The notes: generated from the letters alone by a model not told the origin. A DNA stretch of 64,000 nt from Flavobacterium sp. SUN046 (GCF_028867965.1 NZ_JAPQNT010000006.1:124001-188000); one strand, 5' to 3'. Positions 1-9,161 are shown, counted from the first letter of the stretch. Program-made: numbers and translations.

Positions 1-707
1 TTAAGTCTGATTTCCCTATCAAAAAAACTAGTGTAGCCGAAATTTATGCTCCAAGCCCAATTGGCGGTAAACAAATTGCCATTCTTCCAACCAAAGATGG
101 CGCAGATGCAGTTGATGGCGACGAATTAATTTCATCAAGTAAATTAGGTTTAACAGATGAATTAGCTAAACAAATAGAACCATTAAAAGATAAAATTACA
201 AAATTGTTAGACAATGCTAACGTAATGTTAGAAAATATAAATCAAGTTTTGGATGCTAAATCTAAAGAAAATTTAAAAAGCAGTTTGGCTAACTTAAATG
301 AAACTTTAGCACAATTTAAAACCGCTTCAACACAAGTAAATACTATGTTGGCAGAAAATAAGTCTAAAATTAGTGGCACAATGAGTAATGTTGAAAAAGC
401 TTCAGCTAATTTTTCTAAAGTTTCCGATTCTTTGGCTAAAGCAAATATTGGTCAAACCGTTAAAAACCTTGAAAAAACATTATCCAATGTTGATAAAATG
501 ATGGGCGATATGCAAGCTGGAAAAGGAACAATGGGTAAATTAATGAAAGACGATGTGTTGTACACAAATTTTAATAAAACCTCTAAAGAATTAGAATTGT
601 TGTTGCAAGATTTGAGATTAAACCCAACGCGTTATGTAAATGTTTCGCTTTTCGGAAAGAAAAACAAACCTTACACAGCGCCAGTTAACGATACAATTAA
701 GAAGTAA
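1..707 (+). CDS. MCE/MlaD family lipid-transport protein, 5'-truncated
   Basis: The reading frame is open from the first bases of the window, so the true start lies upstream and about 235 C-terminal residues are seen. The first visible residues (VAEIYAPSPIGGKQIAI) look like the end of an MCE/MlaD domain, which binds phospholipid between inner and outer membrane. A long polar helical region follows, with repeated Lys/Asn/Leu heptads that predict coiled coil, as in the extended tails of MCE proteins. MlaD homologues are anchored in the inner membrane and work with an ABC permease and ATPase, which would lie upstream if the family arrangement holds. The next gene follows after 12 bp. The TTG at 204 is internal and not a credible start. 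Confidence 0.8.
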   Translation, partial: KSDFPIKKTSVAEIYAPSPIGGKQIAILPTKDGADAVDGDELISSSKLGLTDELAKQIEPLKDKITKLLDNANVMLENINQVLDAKSKENLKSSLANLNETLAQFKTASTQVNTMLAENKSKISGTMSNVEKASANFSKVSDSLAKANIGQTVKNLEKTLSNVDKMMGDMQAGKGTMGKLMKDDVLYTNFNKTSKELELLLQDLRLNPTRYVNVSLFGKKNKPYTAPVNDTIKK

Positions 708-719
708 AATTAAATTTAT

Positions 720-2048
720 ATGAATTTTTTAGATAATATTTTCTTTGCCATTCTATTACTTATTGGTTTTGGATATTTTACTATAAATGTAAAAAAACTT
801 ATCCGAAATATTAATTTAGGAAAAGAGGTAAACCGTAAAGATAATTCATCTGCTCGTTGGAAAAACATGGCTATGATTGCTCTTGGTCAATCTAAAATGG
901 TGAAACGTCCAATTGCAGGAGTACTCCATATTATTGTGTATGTTGGATTTGTAATAATAAATATTGAGTTGTTAGAAATCATCATCGACGGACTTTTTGG
1001 TACTCATCGAGTTTTCGCTTTTATGGGAAGTTTGTACAGCTTTTTAATTGGTTCTTTCGAAATATTAGCATTTTTAGTTTTAGTAGCCGTTGTAGTTTTT
1101 TGGACAAGAAGAAATATTGTAAAATTAAATCGTTTTGCAAATCCAGATTTAAAAGGCGCACCTAAAAAAGATGCCAATTACATCATTTATTTTGAAATTG
1201 TTCTAATGACGCTTTTCTTGTTGATGAATGCTTCAGATTTTTGGTTGCAACAAGCTGGAGTTTCACATTATATTCAAGCTGGAGCATTTCCGGTAAGTCA
1301 TTTTATTTCTCCAATTTTTAACGGAATGTCCGAAACTTCAGTAATGATGTTAGAACGTTCATTTTGGTGGTTGCACATTATCGGAATTTTAACATTCTTA
1401 AATTATTTATATTATTCTAAGCATTTGCATATTTTGTTGGCTTTTCCAAATACCTATTATGCCGATTTGAATCCGAAAGGTCAATTTGATAATTTAGAAA
1501 GTGTTACAAAAGAAGTAAAATTAATGATGGATCCAAATGCTGATCCATTTGCAGCACAACCAGTTGATGAAAATACTGTTCCAGGTAAGTTTGGTGCAAG
1601 TGATGTTCAAGATTTGAATTGGGTTCAACTGCTAAATGCTTATACTTGTACTGAATGCGGACGCTGCACTTCGGTATGTCCAGCAAATGAAACAGGAAAA
1701 AAACTTTCACCACGAAAAATCATGATGGCAACACGCGATAGATTGGAAGAAGTTGGTAGAAATATTGATAAAAATAAAGGCGTTTTTATTCCCGATAATG
1801 TTTCGTTACTTAATGATTATATAACTACAGAAGAGCTGTGGGCGTGCACATCATGTAACGCTTGTGTTGAAGAATGTCCTGTAAATATTAGTCCGTTATC
1901 AATTATTATGGACATGCGTCGTTATCTTGTTATGGAACAAGGTGCTGCGCCACAATCGATAAATGCTATGATGACCAATATTGAAAATAATGGCGCGCCA
2001 TGGCAATACAATCAAATGGACAGGTTGAATTGGAAAGATGAAAATTAA
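720..2048 (+). CDS. Membrane-anchored 4Fe-4S dicluster (Fe-S)-binding protein, HdrC/GlpC-like
   Basis: A 442-residue protein with about five hydrophobic segments in its first 240 residues and a cytoplasmic C-terminal ferredoxin-like domain. Two classic 4Fe-4S motifs are visible: CTECGRCTSVCP near residue 310 and CTSCNACVEECP near residue 376. This combination resembles the membrane subunit (HdrC/NarI-type) of heterodisulfide-reductase-like or GlpC-like complexes that move electrons between the quinone pool and a soluble partner. The likely partner is the CCG-domain protein two genes downstream at 2650. His residues in the membrane segments (for example in LHII and SHYIQ) could ligate haem, but I cannot show this. 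The electron donor is not identifiable from the window. Confidence 0.85.
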   Translation: MNFLDNIFFAILLLIGFGYFTINVKKLIRNINLGKEVNRKDNSSARWKNMAMIALGQSKMVKRPIAGVLHIIVYVGFVIINIELLEIIIDGLFGTHRVFAFMGSLYSFLIGSFEILAFLVLVAVVVFWTRRNIVKLNRFANPDLKGAPKKDANYIIYFEIVLMTLFLLMNASDFWLQQAGVSHYIQAGAFPVSHFISPIFNGMSETSVMMLERSFWWLHIIGILTFLNYLYYSKHLHILLAFPNTYYADLNPKGQFDNLESVTKEVKLMMDPNADPFAAQPVDENTVPGKFGASDVQDLNWVQLLNAYTCTECGRCTSVCPANETGKKLSPRKIMMATRDRLEEVGRNIDKNKGVFIPDNVSLLNDYITTEELWACTSCNACVEECPVNISPLSIIMDMRRYLVMEQGAAPQSINAMMTNIENNGAPWQYNQMDRLNWKDEN

Positions 2049-2128
2049 CTAAAAATAAATGATACTTTTCCATGTTGTGAGGATTGGAAATTTGTCTTAA
2101 TGAATGTGAAATAATAAAAATTAAAAAA

Positions 2129-2575
2129 ATGAAAGCGGAAGACATTGACAAAACCTTACAAGCAGTTACTGAAAACGGACAACAATTAAGTCCAATTTTA
2201 CCAGAAGGTGTTAAAAACTATTTAATTGATATTGACGGAACTATCTGTGATGATATTCCAAATGAAGAACCAGAAAGAATGTTAACTGCAGAAGTTTATC
2301 CAGATGCTTTAGTAACATTAAATAAATGGTATGATGAAGGACACATTATTTTCTTTTTTACTTCTCGAACAGAAGCACATAGAGAATATACCGAACGTTG
2401 GTTGAAACAACATGGTTTTAAATACCACGGAATGGTAATGGGAAAACCTCGCGGTGGAAACTACCATTGGATTGATAATCACTTGGTAAAAGCTACTCGT
2501 TATAGAGGAAAATTTACCGATTTAATTGAAAAAGAGGTAACCATCGAGGTTTTTGACGATGGTCAACATGAGTAA
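2129..2575 (+). CDS. HAD-like phosphatase family protein
   Basis: A 148-residue protein counted from the ATG at 2129. An upstream TTG-type extension is in frame, but it spans low-complexity intergenic sequence and I reject it. HAD motif I appears as DIDGTICDD, motif II as FTSRT, and a late acidic site in WIDNH, so this is a small haloacid-dehalogenase-fold hydrolase with little or no cap domain. Homologues in Flavobacteria are often labelled phosphoheptose isomerase or LNS2-like; the motifs support a phosphatase fold rather than an isomerase. It lies between the two Fe-S protein genes, with 80 and 74 bp gaps, so it is probably co-transcribed, but no functional link is obvious. Substrate unknown. 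Confidence 0.75.
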   Translation: MKAEDIDKTLQAVTENGQQLSPILPEGVKNYLIDIDGTICDDIPNEEPERMLTAEVYPDALVTLNKWYDEGHIIFFFTSRTEAHREYTERWLKQHGFKYHGMVMGKPRGGNYHWIDNHLVKATRYRGKFTDLIEKEVTIEVFDDGQHE

Positions 2576-2649
2576 TATTAAATGTATGATTTTAGATATT
2601 AGCTATTCAATAATATCAAATATGTAAAATTTAAAATCTAGAATTAAAA

Positions 2650-3441
2650 ATGTCAGAAGTATTGAACGTGCCAACAATGGCAGAAATGTTAGCTCAAGGC
2701 AAACAACCCGAAGTATTATTTTGGGTAGGTTGCGCAGGAAGTTTCGACGACAGAGCAAAAAGAATTACCAAAGCATTTGTGCGCATATTAAATCGTGCTA
2801 ATGTAGAATTTGCTGTTCTTGGCACCGAAGAAAGTTGTACTGGTGATCCTGCTAAACGTGCTGGAAACGAATTTTTGTTTCAAATGCAAGCAATGATGAA
2901 CATTGAAGTATTGAATGCTTATGAGGCTAAGAAAATCGTTACTGCTTGTCCGCATTGTTTTAATACCCTAAAAAATGAATACCCTGAATTGGGCGGAAAA
3001 TATGAAGTAATTCATCATACCGAATTTTTAAAATCTCTTTTAGATTCAGGTCGTTTAACTATTGAAGGCGGACAATTTAAAGGAAAACGAATTACTTTTC
3101 ATGATCCATGTTATTTAGGTCGCGCCAATAATGTGTATGAAGCTCCACGAGATTTAATTCAAAAATTAGATGCCGAACTTGTTGAGATGAAACGTTCTAA
3201 AGCTAACGGATTGTGTTGCGGTGCTGGCGGCGCTCAAATGTTTAAAGATGCTGAAAAAGGAAATAAAGAAATCAATATTGAAAGAACAGAAGATGCTCTT
3301 GAAACCAAACCTGATATTATTGCCGCTGGATGTCCATTTTGTAATACAATGATGACCGACGGAGTTAAAAACAAGGAGAAAGAAGCCGATATAAAAGTAT
3401 TGGACATTGCAGAATTAATAGCTAACGCACAAGACCTATAA
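2650..3441 (+). CDS. CCG-domain (Fe-S)-binding protein, HdrB/LldE-like
   Basis: A 263-residue soluble protein with two cysteine-rich CCG modules: CAGS...CTGDPAKR and ACPHCFN in the first half, then HDPCYLGR, LCCGAGGAQMF and GCPFCNTMM in the second. CCG modules bind [4Fe-4S] or non-cubane clusters in HdrB, GlpC, LldE and succinate:quinone reductase SdhE. Because the ferredoxin-like module is on the separate membrane protein at 720, the two probably form one split HdrBC-like complex at the inner membrane. The next gene begins 1 bp after its stop codon, indicating translational coupling. Function in electron transfer is well supported; the physiological redox couple is not known. Confidence 0.87.
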   Translation: MSEVLNVPTMAEMLAQGKQPEVLFWVGCAGSFDDRAKRITKAFVRILNRANVEFAVLGTEESCTGDPAKRAGNEFLFQMQAMMNIEVLNAYEAKKIVTACPHCFNTLKNEYPELGGKYEVIHHTEFLKSLLDSGRLTIEGGQFKGKRITFHDPCYLGRANNVYEAPRDLIQKLDAELVEMKRSKANGLCCGAGGAQMFKDAEKGNKEINIERTEDALETKPDIIAAGCPFCNTMMTDGVKNKEKEADIKVLDIAELIANAQDL

Positions 3442-3442
3442 A

Positions 3443-4054
3443 ATGAAGAAAAATACATTTACATTTTTATTATTACTAGCTTGCATTTCGGCAAACAGTC
3501 AAGAGTTGTTAGAAAAAATCACCAAAGAGGTTTGTAGCTGCGTTGATTCTAAAAAAGATAAATCTGGTGAATTGTCACCAGATAATTTAAAAACACAATT
3601 AGGTTTGTGCATTTTGACAAGTTATACAGCCAATGAAAAACAGATTAAATCTAAATATGGAGATATCTTAAACGATGAAAAGGCAATGGATAAATTTGGA
3701 GGTGATATTGGCGTTAAAATGGTAACTGTTTGCCCAGAAACCATAATGGCGATAGCTGGTGCAGCCGGTGATGAGAAAGATGAAGTTGCTGTTGAAGAGG
3801 AAAAACTTACCGTTGAAGGAAAAATTTCTGAAATTAAAAACGATCAATTTACTTCAATTATTGTAAAAGACAAAAATTCAAGAGTATATACTTTTTTTGT
3901 TTTAGATTATTTTGAAACAGCAAGTTTGATAACAGGAAATGAGATAAAAAAAGACGATAATGTTCTAATTTATTATTCAGATATTGAACTATATGACAAT
4001 AAAACAAAAGAATTTCGTTTTTTTAAAGTCATCTCAGGAATAGAAAAAAAATAA
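3443..4054 (+). CDS. Secreted protein of unknown function
   Basis: A 203-residue protein with an N-terminal signal peptide (MKKNTFTFLLLLACISANSQ) predicted to be cleaved near residue 19, so it is periplasmic or surface located. The mature region has conserved-looking cysteines (EVCSCVD, LGLCIL, TVCPE) and an acidic linker (DEKDEVAVEEE). It ends in a beta-rich segment reminiscent of a small OB or beta-barrel domain (VEGKISEIKND...IIVKDKNSRVYTF). I do not recognise the family. It is tightly packed between the CCG protein (1 bp) and the next gene (2 bp), so it belongs to the same transcription unit. Confidence 0.7.
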   Translation: MKKNTFTFLLLLACISANSQELLEKITKEVCSCVDSKKDKSGELSPDNLKTQLGLCILTSYTANEKQIKSKYGDILNDEKAMDKFGGDIGVKMVTVCPETIMAIAGAAGDEKDEVAVEEEKLTVEGKISEIKNDQFTSIIVKDKNSRVYTFFVLDYFETASLITGNEIKKDDNVLIYYSDIELYDNKTKEFRFFKVISGIEKK

Positions 4055-4056
4055 TT

Positions 4057-4539
4057 ATGCTAATACCTTTTGAAGAGCTACCAGAAAACTCCAGGATTTG
4101 GATATATCAATCAAGCAGAAAATTTTCTGATGAAGAAATTGCAACAATAGAGAACGATTTAATCGAATTTTTAACTAATTGGAGTGCGCACGGCACTTCA
4201 TTACAATCTTCTTTTATTATAAAGTATAATCGATTTATAATTATTGCAGTAAATCAAGAATTTCAAGTTGCAACAGGTTGTTCTATAGATGCATCAGTTG
4301 TTTTTATTCAAAATTTAGAACAAAAATATGATGTTGATTTATTAGATAAAATGAATGTAGCTTTCAAGCAAGGCGAATTTATTACGTACAAAACACTTTT
4401 AGAATTTAAAAAATTAGCCAAAGATAAATCAGTATCAGAAAATACTATTGTATTCAATAATCTAGTTAATACAATTGAAGAATGGAACGAAAATTGGGAA
4501 GTTCCAGCAAACGAAAGTTGGCATAGTCGTTTCTTTTAA
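4057..4539 (+). CDS. Conserved 160-aa protein, often mislabelled ABC transporter ATPase
   Basis: A 160-residue cytoplasmic protein without signal peptide or membrane segments. Close homologues in Flavobacteria commonly carry the name ABC transporter ATPase. I see no Walker A (GxxxxGKT), no LSGGQ signature and no Walker B, so that name is not supported. Visible features are an aromatic, Cys-containing core (QVATGCSIDASVVFI) and a C-terminal WNENWEVPANESWHSRFF tail that looks conserved. The gene follows the secreted protein after 2 bp and precedes the GH3 fusion after 15 bp. Function unknown. Confidence 0.72.
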   Translation: MLIPFEELPENSRIWIYQSSRKFSDEEIATIENDLIEFLTNWSAHGTSLQSSFIIKYNRFIIIAVNQEFQVATGCSIDASVVFIQNLEQKYDVDLLDKMNVAFKQGEFITYKTLLEFKKLAKDKSVSENTIVFNNLVNTIEEWNENWEVPANESWHSRFF

Positions 4540-4554
4540 TCGAATAATTTATTC

Positions 4555-7554
4555 ATGAAGAAATTAATTAAAATTACAGTATTGCTGTTAGTTTTGGTTT
4601 TTGTAACCAATTGTGGCTCTACAAAACCCAAAACCACTGTTGGAAAAATTCTAAAGCCTGAAATTAATATAGAAGAAGAAGCTTATGTACCAGTTTTAAA
4701 ATCGAAGCGCAAAAACTTTTTCAAAGAAACCATCGCCGAAAATAAATGGGTTGACAGCATTTATACTCAAATGTCCTTTGAAGATAAAATAGGACAACTA
4801 TTTATGGTTGCCGCTTATTCTAATAAAGATACAGTACATTTTAATTCAATTGATAAGTTAATAAAAGAGAATAAAATTGGTGGCTTAATTTTCTTTCAAG
4901 GCGGACCAGTACGTCAATCTATTTTAACTAATCGTTTTCAAGCAAAATCTAAAATTCCTTTATTTATTGGTATTGATGCCGAATGGGGTTTGAGTATGCG
5001 ATTGGACTCAACTTATAAATATCCATGGAATACAACTCTTGGCGCTATTAGAGATTTAAAACTGATAGAAAAAGTTGGAGAAAATATGGCCCAAGAAACA
5101 AAACGTATTGGTGCTCAATTTAATTTTGTTCCTGTTTTAGACATTAATACCAATCCTAAAAATCCTATTATTGGACACCGTTCGTTTGGTGAAGATAAAT
5201 TGAATGTTACTGAACATGCTATTGCTTTAATGCAAGGTGTTCAAAGTCAAGGTGTTTTTTGCACAGGAAAACATTTTCCCGGTCACGGCGATACAGCTTT
5301 AGATTCACATTATGCTTTGCCAGTTGTAAATTTTTCTGTTGATAGATTAGAGAAAGTAGAACTTTATCCTTACAAAAGAATGTTTGATGAAGGCTTAGTT
5401 TCAGTAATGGTGGCGCATCTTAATGTGCCAAGTTTAGAACCACGAGAAAATTATCCAACGTCAGTTTCATATAATGTTGTAACTAATTTACTTCAAGATG
5501 AATTAGGATTCGACGGATTAATTTTTACAGATGCTTTAAATATGAAAGCTGCGAGTAAATTCATGAAACCCGGTGACATTGATTTAGAAGCTTTTTTAGC
5601 TGGAAACGATATTTTGCTTTTTCCAGAAAATGTACCTTTGGCCTATCAAAAAATATCCGAGGCGTATACTAATGGCTTAATTACCGATGATAGAATTGCT
5701 AAATCTGTCAAGAAAATATTGCATTACAAATTCAAAGCTGGATTAAATCAGTACAAACCTGTTGATACTAAAAATATGAGTTCTGATTTGAATGCGACTT
5801 TCAAAGATGCCTTACAATATCAATTGTATGAAAATGCAATTACAGTTTTAAAAAATAAAAATAATATTCTGCCAATCAAAGATTTATCTCAAAAGATAGC
5901 GTACGTAAAATTGGGTGATGATGTTAATTCATCATTTGTTTCAACTTTAAAAAAATATACCGAAGTAACTGAAGTTTCTGATGTAAATATAGATTCTTTA
6001 AAAGTTAAATTGAAAAATTTTGATATTGTAATTGTTGGTTTTCACAAATCGGATAGAGCTTGGAAAAAACATGATTTTACCGAAACTGAATTGACTTTAT
6101 TACAAGAAATTGCTAAAAACAATACAGTAATTTTAGATGCTTTTACAAAACCATATTCATTATCTCCAATAGTTGATTTTAACGATATTGAAGGTGTAGT
6201 AATGTCGTATCAAAATAGCGATATTGCACAAGAAGTTTCAGCAGAATTGCTATTTGGTGCAATCGAATCTAAAGGTAAATTACCAGTTTCTATTAATGAG
6301 GAATTTAAAGATGGTTTCGGATTGACTACCAAAAAAATAAATCGATTGGGTTTTACAGCACCTGAAAATGTTGGAATGAGTCCAAAAGTATTATCCAAAA
6401 TTGATGTTTTAGCAAAAAAAGCCATTGACGGAAAAATGACTCCAGGAATTCAAGTTCTTGTTGCTAGAAAAGGAAAAGTAATTTTTCAAAAATCATACGG
6501 ATTCCATACTTATGATACCACTGTAAAAGTTCAAAATTCAGATATTTATGATGTGGCTTCGGTTACTAAAATGGTTTCAACGCTTCCAAATGTTATGCAA
6601 TTGTATGATAAAGGAAAAGTAACTTTAGATACTAAATTAGGCGCAATGTTGCCAATTTTTAATGGAACTAACAAGCAAGATATTCCGTTTAAAGATTTAC
6701 TTTCTCATTATGCACAACTTCAAGCTTGGATTCCGTTTTACAAATCAACTTTGGATGCTCAAAAATGTCCGCTAGAAAAATACTATAGTTTGACAATGAA
6801 AACTGGATTTACCAATCAAGTTTCAGAAAATTTATACATTCGAAATGACTATCAAGACAGCATAATGAAGCAAATTGCTGACAGTAAATTACTAGATAAA
6901 AAAGAATATAAATACAGTGATTTTACTTTTATAATTCTGAAAGATTACCTAGAAAAAGCTACCGGAAAAACAATTGATCAATTGAGTACTGAGAATTTTT
7001 ATAAATCGCTTGGTATGAATAATACAATGTACAATCCGTTACGAAAATTTGATTCAAGTGTAATTCCACCAACAGAAAATGACACCTATTTTAGACACAC
7101 TTTGGTTCAAGGTTATGTTCACGATATGACAGCGGCAATGCAAGGCGGAGTTGCTGGTCATGCAGGAATTTTTTCTAATTCGATGGATATTGCTAAGATG
7201 ATGCAAATGTATCTTCAAAAGGGTAATTATGGTGCAATTCAATATTTTTCGCCTACCACTTTCGACACATTTAATACCTGTTATTTTTGTGCAGAAGGCA
7301 ATAGACGCGGATTAGGATTTGACAAACCACAATTAGGAAAAGAAGGTCCAACTTGCGGTTGTGTTTCAATGTCAAGTTTTGGTCACACTGGATTTACAGG
7401 AACAATAGCTTGGGCTGATCCTGAGACTGAAATTGTATATATTTTCTTATCCAATAGAACTTTTCCAGATTCAAATGCTGCCAATACACTTTCTAAGGAA
7501 AACATACGTGAAGATATTCAAAAAGTAATTCAGGATGCTATTTTAGATAAATAG
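4555..7554 (+). CDS. Lipoprotein fusion: GH3 beta-N-acetylglucosaminidase plus beta-lactamase-fold serine hydrolase
   Basis: A 999-residue protein. The N-terminus ends in a lipobox (VTNCGS), so it is a lipoprotein. Residues about 65-400 are a glycoside hydrolase family 3 domain with the NagZ-type motif KHFPGHGDTALDSH near 239 (Asp/His catalytic dyad) and FTDALNMKA near 323 (nucleophile Asp). A GH3 C-terminal domain follows. Residues about 620-990 form a class C beta-lactamase/PBP4-like domain with SVTK (Ser669-x-x-Lys672), YSD near 787 and HTGF near 944. Family knowledge implies hydrolysis of GlcNAc from peptidoglycan fragments, with a peptidase or esterase activity on the same polypeptide. 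The fusion is recurrent in Bacteroidetes. A role in muropeptide turnover is an inference. Confidence 0.88.
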   Translation: MKKLIKITVLLLVLVFVTNCGSTKPKTTVGKILKPEINIEEEAYVPVLKSKRKNFFKETIAENKWVDSIYTQMSFEDKIGQLFMVAAYSNKDTVHFNSIDKLIKENKIGGLIFFQGGPVRQSILTNRFQAKSKIPLFIGIDAEWGLSMRLDSTYKYPWNTTLGAIRDLKLIEKVGENMAQETKRIGAQFNFVPVLDINTNPKNPIIGHRSFGEDKLNVTEHAIALMQGVQSQGVFCTGKHFPGHGDTALDSHYALPVVNFSVDRLEKVELYPYKRMFDEGLVSVMVAHLNVPSLEPRENYPTSVSYNVVTNLLQDELGFDGLIFTDALNMKAASKFMKPGDIDLEAFLAGNDILLFPENVPLAYQKISEAYTNGLITDDRIAKSVKKILHYKFKAGLNQYKPVDTKNMSSDLNATFKDALQYQLYENAITVLKNKNNILPIKDLSQKIAYVKLGDDVNSSFVSTLKKYTEVTEVSDVNIDSLKVKLKNFDIVIVGFHKSDRAWKKHDFTETELTLLQEIAKNNTVILDAFTKPYSLSPIVDFNDIEGVVMSYQNSDIAQEVSAELLFGAIESKGKLPVSINEEFKDGFGLTTKKINRLGFTAPENVGMSPKVLSKIDVLAKKAIDGKMTPGIQVLVARKGKVIFQKSYGFHTYDTTVKVQNSDIYDVASVTKMVSTLPNVMQLYDKGKVTLDTKLGAMLPIFNGTNKQDIPFKDLLSHYAQLQAWIPFYKSTLDAQKCPLEKYYSLTMKTGFTNQVSENLYIRNDYQDSIMKQIADSKLLDKKEYKYSDFTFIILKDYLEKATGKTIDQLSTENFYKSLGMNNTMYNPLRKFDSSVIPPTENDTYFRHTLVQGYVHDMTAAMQGGVAGHAGIFSNSMDIAKMMQMYLQKGNYGAIQYFSPTTFDTFNTCYFCAEGNRRGLGFDKPQLGKEGPTCGCVSMSSFGHTGFTGTIAWADPETEIVYIFLSNRTFPDSNAANTLSKENIREDIQKVIQDAILDK

Positions 7555-7570
7555 TTTAAAAAACAACAAG

Positions 7571-7578
7571 TATTTTTG
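7571..7578 (+). promoter_or_regulatory. Bacteroidetes -7 element (TAttTTTG) upstream of bshA
   Basis: TATTTTTG matches the Bacteroidetes -7 consensus TAnnTTTG and lies 27 bp before the bshA ATG, between genes. No clear -33 TTG is seen at the usual spacing. Confidence 0.5.
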
Positions 7579-7605
7579 CTAACTTCGTAATCCTAAAAAA
7601 ACGCA

Positions 7606-8739
7606 ATGAAAATAGCAATAGTATGTTATCCAACTTTTGGTGGAAGTGGAGTAGTAGCAACCGAATTGGGACTAGAATTAGCCCATCGCGGACACGAAAT
7701 TCACTTTATAACTTACAGACAACCAGTTAGATTAGCACTTTTAAATTCTAATGTGCATTACCACGAAGTTAATGTGCCCGAATATCCATTATTTCATTAT
7801 CAACCTTATGAATTAGCACTTTCGAGCAAGCTAGTTGATATGGTTAAACTTTATAATATTGAATTATTGCACGTTCATTACGCCATTCCACATGCTTATG
7901 CTGGTTACATGGCGAAGCAAATGTTGAAAGATGAAGGTATAATTATTCCGATGGTTACAACATTGCACGGAACCGATATTACATTAGTTGGCAATCATCC
8001 TAATTATAAAACCGCAGTAAGTTTTAGTATCAATAAATCAGATATTGTGACTTCGGTATCTCAAAGTTTAAAGGACGATACCTACAAATCATTCAATATT
8101 AAGAAAGACATTCATGTAATTCCGAATTTCATAGAATTGAATAAACAACGAAACGAATCGTTAATTTCTTGTCAACGCTCGGTTATGGCAAACAAAGATG
8201 AAAGAATAATTACACACATTAGTAATTTTAGAAAAGTAAAACGTATTCCAGATATTATTAAAATTTTCTTCAAAATTCAACAAGCTATTCCAGCTAAACT
8301 TATGATGGTTGGTGATGGTCCAGAAAAGGTTAAAGCCGAACAATTGTGTCAAGAGTTAGGAATTTTAGATAAAGTTATTTTCTTCGGAAATAGTAATGAA
8401 ATTGATAGTATTCTTTCGTATTCTGATTTGTTTTTATTGCCATCTGAAACCGAAAGTTTCGGACTTGCAGCGCTTGAAGCCATGGCTTGGAGTGTTCCTG
8501 TAATTTCAAGTAATTCTGGCGGATTACCCGAAGTAAATTTTGACGGAATTTCTGGATATTTAAGTGATGTTGGTAATATTGAAGAAATGTCAGCCAATGC
8601 AATTAAAATACTAAGCAATATTGATACATTAAATACGTTTAAAGAAAATGCATTATCAGTTGCAAAACAATTTGATATAAAAAACATTTTACCTTTATAT
8701 GAATCGCTTTATGAAAAAGCTATATACCAAACTACATGA
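7606..8739 (+). CDS. bshA: N-acetyl-alpha-D-glucosaminyl L-malate synthase BshA
   Basis: A 377-residue GT4 glycosyltransferase (GT-B fold). The N-terminal YPTFGGSGVVATELG segment and the following HRGHEIHFITYRQPVRL are highly characteristic of BshA, and the C-terminal nucleotide-sugar site appears as PSETESFGLAALEAMA. BshA joins UDP-GlcNAc to L-malate as the first step of bacillithiol, the low-molecular-weight thiol used by Firmicutes and many Bacteroidetes. bshB and bshC are not in this window. The gene has its own -7 element and its last 4 bp overlap the PrcB-like gene, so the two are translationally coupled. Confidence 0.92.
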   Translation: MKIAIVCYPTFGGSGVVATELGLELAHRGHEIHFITYRQPVRLALLNSNVHYHEVNVPEYPLFHYQPYELALSSKLVDMVKLYNIELLHVHYAIPHAYAGYMAKQMLKDEGIIIPMVTTLHGTDITLVGNHPNYKTAVSFSINKSDIVTSVSQSLKDDTYKSFNIKKDIHVIPNFIELNKQRNESLISCQRSVMANKDERIITHISNFRKVKRIPDIIKIFFKIQQAIPAKLMMVGDGPEKVKAEQLCQELGILDKVIFFGNSNEIDSILSYSDLFLLPSETESFGLAALEAMAWSVPVISSNSGGLPEVNFDGISGYLSDVGNIEEMSANAIKILSNIDTLNTFKENALSVAKQFDIKNILPLYESLYEKAIYQTT

Positions 8740-9161
8740 AAAAAATAATAGTAGTATTTTTTGTTGCATTTTTATCTTTTTCTTGTACTTCTTACAAGCA
8801 ACCTATGATTTCTCAACCATTATATGATGTACTTTTTGGTAGTGATTTTGGTGGTGCATCATTTCAATTTTACGAAATTGTAACTGAAGATAAAGAATTC
8901 AATATTTTACTAACAGATGATATGATTAAACCTTATGTTAAAAAAACTGATATTGAAACCTGCAATTTTATTTTAATAAATATGGGCGAAAAACCAACTG
9001 CTGGTTATTCTATAAATGTAAAAAGCGTTAAAGAATTACCTGATAAAATAGTTGTAACATTAAAAGAAATTGCACCTAAAGGAAATTATGCAGCGGCAGT
9101 AGTTACTAAACCATGTTATGTTATTAGAATAAAATCTAAAAAACCAATTGAAATAATATAA
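8736..9161 (+). CDS. PrcB-domain lipoprotein
   Basis: A 141-residue lipoprotein: signal sequence MKKIIVVFFVAFLSFSC with the lipobox Cys at residue 17. The C-terminal half (FILINMGEKPTAGYSI, then a basic beta-rich segment ending PCYVIRI) resembles the PrcB C-terminal domain named from the Treponema dentilisin protease complex, a domain thought to assist complex assembly or bind partners. No protease lies nearby. The start overlaps the bshA stop (ATGA) and the gene ends at a strong hairpin, so it closes a bshA-led transcript. Any tie to bacillithiol is only positional. Confidence 0.75.
   Translation: MKKIIVVFFVAFLSFSCTSYKQPMISQPLYDVLFGSDFGGASFQFYEIVTEDKEFNILLTDDMIKPYVKKTDIETCNFILINMGEKPTAGYSINVKSVKELPDKIVVTLKEIAPKGNYAAAVVTKPCYVIRIKSKKPIEII

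Noticed and set aside
2595..2617. GATATTA/TAATATC hairpin between the HAD and CCG genes
   Set aside because: Seven A/T-rich pairs with no T run; too weak for a terminator.
8349..8687. 112-aa open frame antisense to bshA
   Set aside because: Overlaps fully the conserved C-terminal GT4 domain and has no signature.
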